NCBI GenBank assembly: GCA_017550105.1
Contig: JAFYLQ010000017.1
Coordinates: 17,407 to 81,406 of the forward strand
DNA: 64,000 nucleotides
DNA from: Clostridia bacterium
Lineage (GTDB): Bacteria > Bacillota > Clostridia > Oscillospirales > Acutalibacteraceae
Direction of reading: 5' to 3'
Positions 63,489 to 64,000 of this stretch are shown here, in pieces. Under the pieces are notes generated by a model. It searched no databases, was not told the origin of the DNA, and saw only the letters and a list, made by a program, of their open reading frames with translations. The stretch's first letter is position 1. Each line of letters starts with the position of its first letter. Made by a program: the position numbers and the translations under genes.

Positions 63489-63761
63489 ATGGATAACAAA
63501 AAATACTGTCTTAAACCCGGCTACGTTCTGCGCGAAATTGCCGGTGAACACCTTGCCATACCCGTTACGGCAGAAAATTCAAGCGATATTGTTGTTTTGA
63601 ATCCCGTAAGCGCCATTTTGTGGACGGAGCTTGAAGGCGGCAGAACCATTAAGGAGCTGACCGATAAAATCTGCGGCAGCTTCGATATCACCCCCGACGA
63701 AGCACAGGCGGATATTACCGAATTTATAGACTCACTTGTTGAAAAGGGTGTAGTTGAATAA
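63489..63761 (+). CDS. PqqD-like peptide-binding protein
   Basis: 90 residues from the ATG at 63489, with CGGAG upstream. PqqD pattern: 'KPGYVLREIAGEHLAIPV', 'LNPVSAILWTELEGGRTIKE' and 'DEAQADITEFIDSLVEKGVV' (winged-helix). PqqD domains bind leader peptides and present them to radical SAM enzymes. It is divergent from the HprK-like gene and close to the radical SAM gene, so it likely serves the same modification pathway. Confidence 0.9.
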   Translation: MDNKKYCLKPGYVLREIAGEHLAIPVTAENSSDIVVLNPVSAILWTELEGGRTIKELTDKICGSFDITPDEAQADITEFIDSLVEKGVVE

Positions 63762-63795
63762 TTCGTAATTCATAATTCGTAATGCTTAATTAAAG
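63762..63795. repeat. AT-rich AATTCGTAATT-type repeat
   Basis: AATTCGTAATTCATAATTCG unit directly after the PqqD stop, like those at 24001, 54013 and 62312. Confidence 0.6.
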
Positions 63796-63885
63796 TGGCA
63801 CAAGCGCCGAGTATAGTTGCAAGTTGCAAATGGCAAGTTTAGGGGCAAAGCCGATTTTTGATAAAGTTGATGAAAACAATAAAGT

Positions 63886-63970
63886 ACTGTAGGGGTCAGG
63901 CTTGCCTGACCCGTTTTAGTTTGCTGTAAAATTAATGCTTTCGGGCTGGGCAAGCCACAGCCCCTACGGT
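63886..63970. repeat. ~85-bp element with ACCGTAGGGG ends, second copy
   Basis: Inverted relative to the copy at 53709-53794. One hairpin reads GGGCTGTGG-CTTG-CCCAGCCC where the first copy has GGGCTATGC-TT-GCATAGCCC, so both arms changed while pairing was largely kept. Confidence 0.8.
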
Positions 63971-64000
63971 GGTTGAATGCGCTAACCAACAGGAAACTAA

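Overview
This window looks like part of the chromosome of a low-GC Gram-positive anaerobe (Bacillota, class Clostridia, probably an uncultured gut member of the Oscillospirales or a relative). The evidence is strong GGAGG-type ribosome sites, sigma-A promoters of the TTGACA-17-TATAAT type, U-tailed intrinsic terminators between almost all transcription units, a T-box leader on ileS, a class II GalT, RecD2, a YabE-like 3D-domain protein, and CpsB plus BY-kinases. GC content looks like the low to mid 40s by eye (not computed). I see no rRNA or tRNA genes, CRISPR array, prophage or intact insertion sequence.

Layout. 1-10.9 kb: membrane protein, SGNH esterase + GH127 arabinofuranosidase operon, PutP-type symporter, transglutaminase-like protein, GH4 glucosidase/galactosidase, LemA + TPM pair, NSS transporter. 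11-20.8 kb: GH36 alpha-galactosidase + GalT, NadE, a GDPD + GH35 + sugar MFS operon, ECF S-component. 20.8-26.9 kb: T-box-controlled ileS, then prfB and malic enzyme. 26.9-47.8 kb: GH78 rhamnosidase (fused to a GNAT domain) + GH2 galactosidase, RecD2, ComF, a YabE-like cell-wall protein behind a long leader, CCA-adding enzyme, a GH2 enzyme behind a 278-bp palindromic element, MetG + TatD, a P-loop ATPase, and RhaA + RhaD. 47.8-64 kb: an accessory surface region with a CpsB phosphatase / Ig-like protein / two BY-kinases / nucleotidyltransferase operon, a roughly 2000-residue secreted VWA protein with a coupled 77-residue peptide, a DUF559 endonuclease inside inverted repeats, a radical SAM/SPASM enzyme, an HprK-like kinase and a divergent PqqD-like protein.

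How the genes fit together. Seven glycosidases and an esterase, all without signal peptides, point to breakdown inside the cell of imported oligosaccharides rich in galactose, arabinose and rhamnose (pectin rhamnogalacturonan I side chains or similar). GalT and RhaA/RhaD feed the released sugars into central metabolism; galK and rhaB are not in the window. The right-hand 16 kb combines exopolysaccharide regulators with genes typical of peptide-modification loci.

The region is unusually rich in small structured repeats: (i) a ~60-nt double-hairpin repeat, seven copies, mostly in inverted pairs, one pair enclosing the DUF559 endonuclease gene; (ii) an ~85-bp element with ACCGTAGGGG ends, two copies; (iii) AT-rich elements built on AATTCGTAATTC-like ends, one of them between the ileS T-box and the ileS start codon; (iv) a 278-bp MITE-like palindrome with 26-bp ends and TA flanks that forms almost all of the 5' leader of a GH2 gene. 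The DUF559/inverted-repeat unit and the PqqD/HprK/radical SAM locus are the best candidates for something undescribed.
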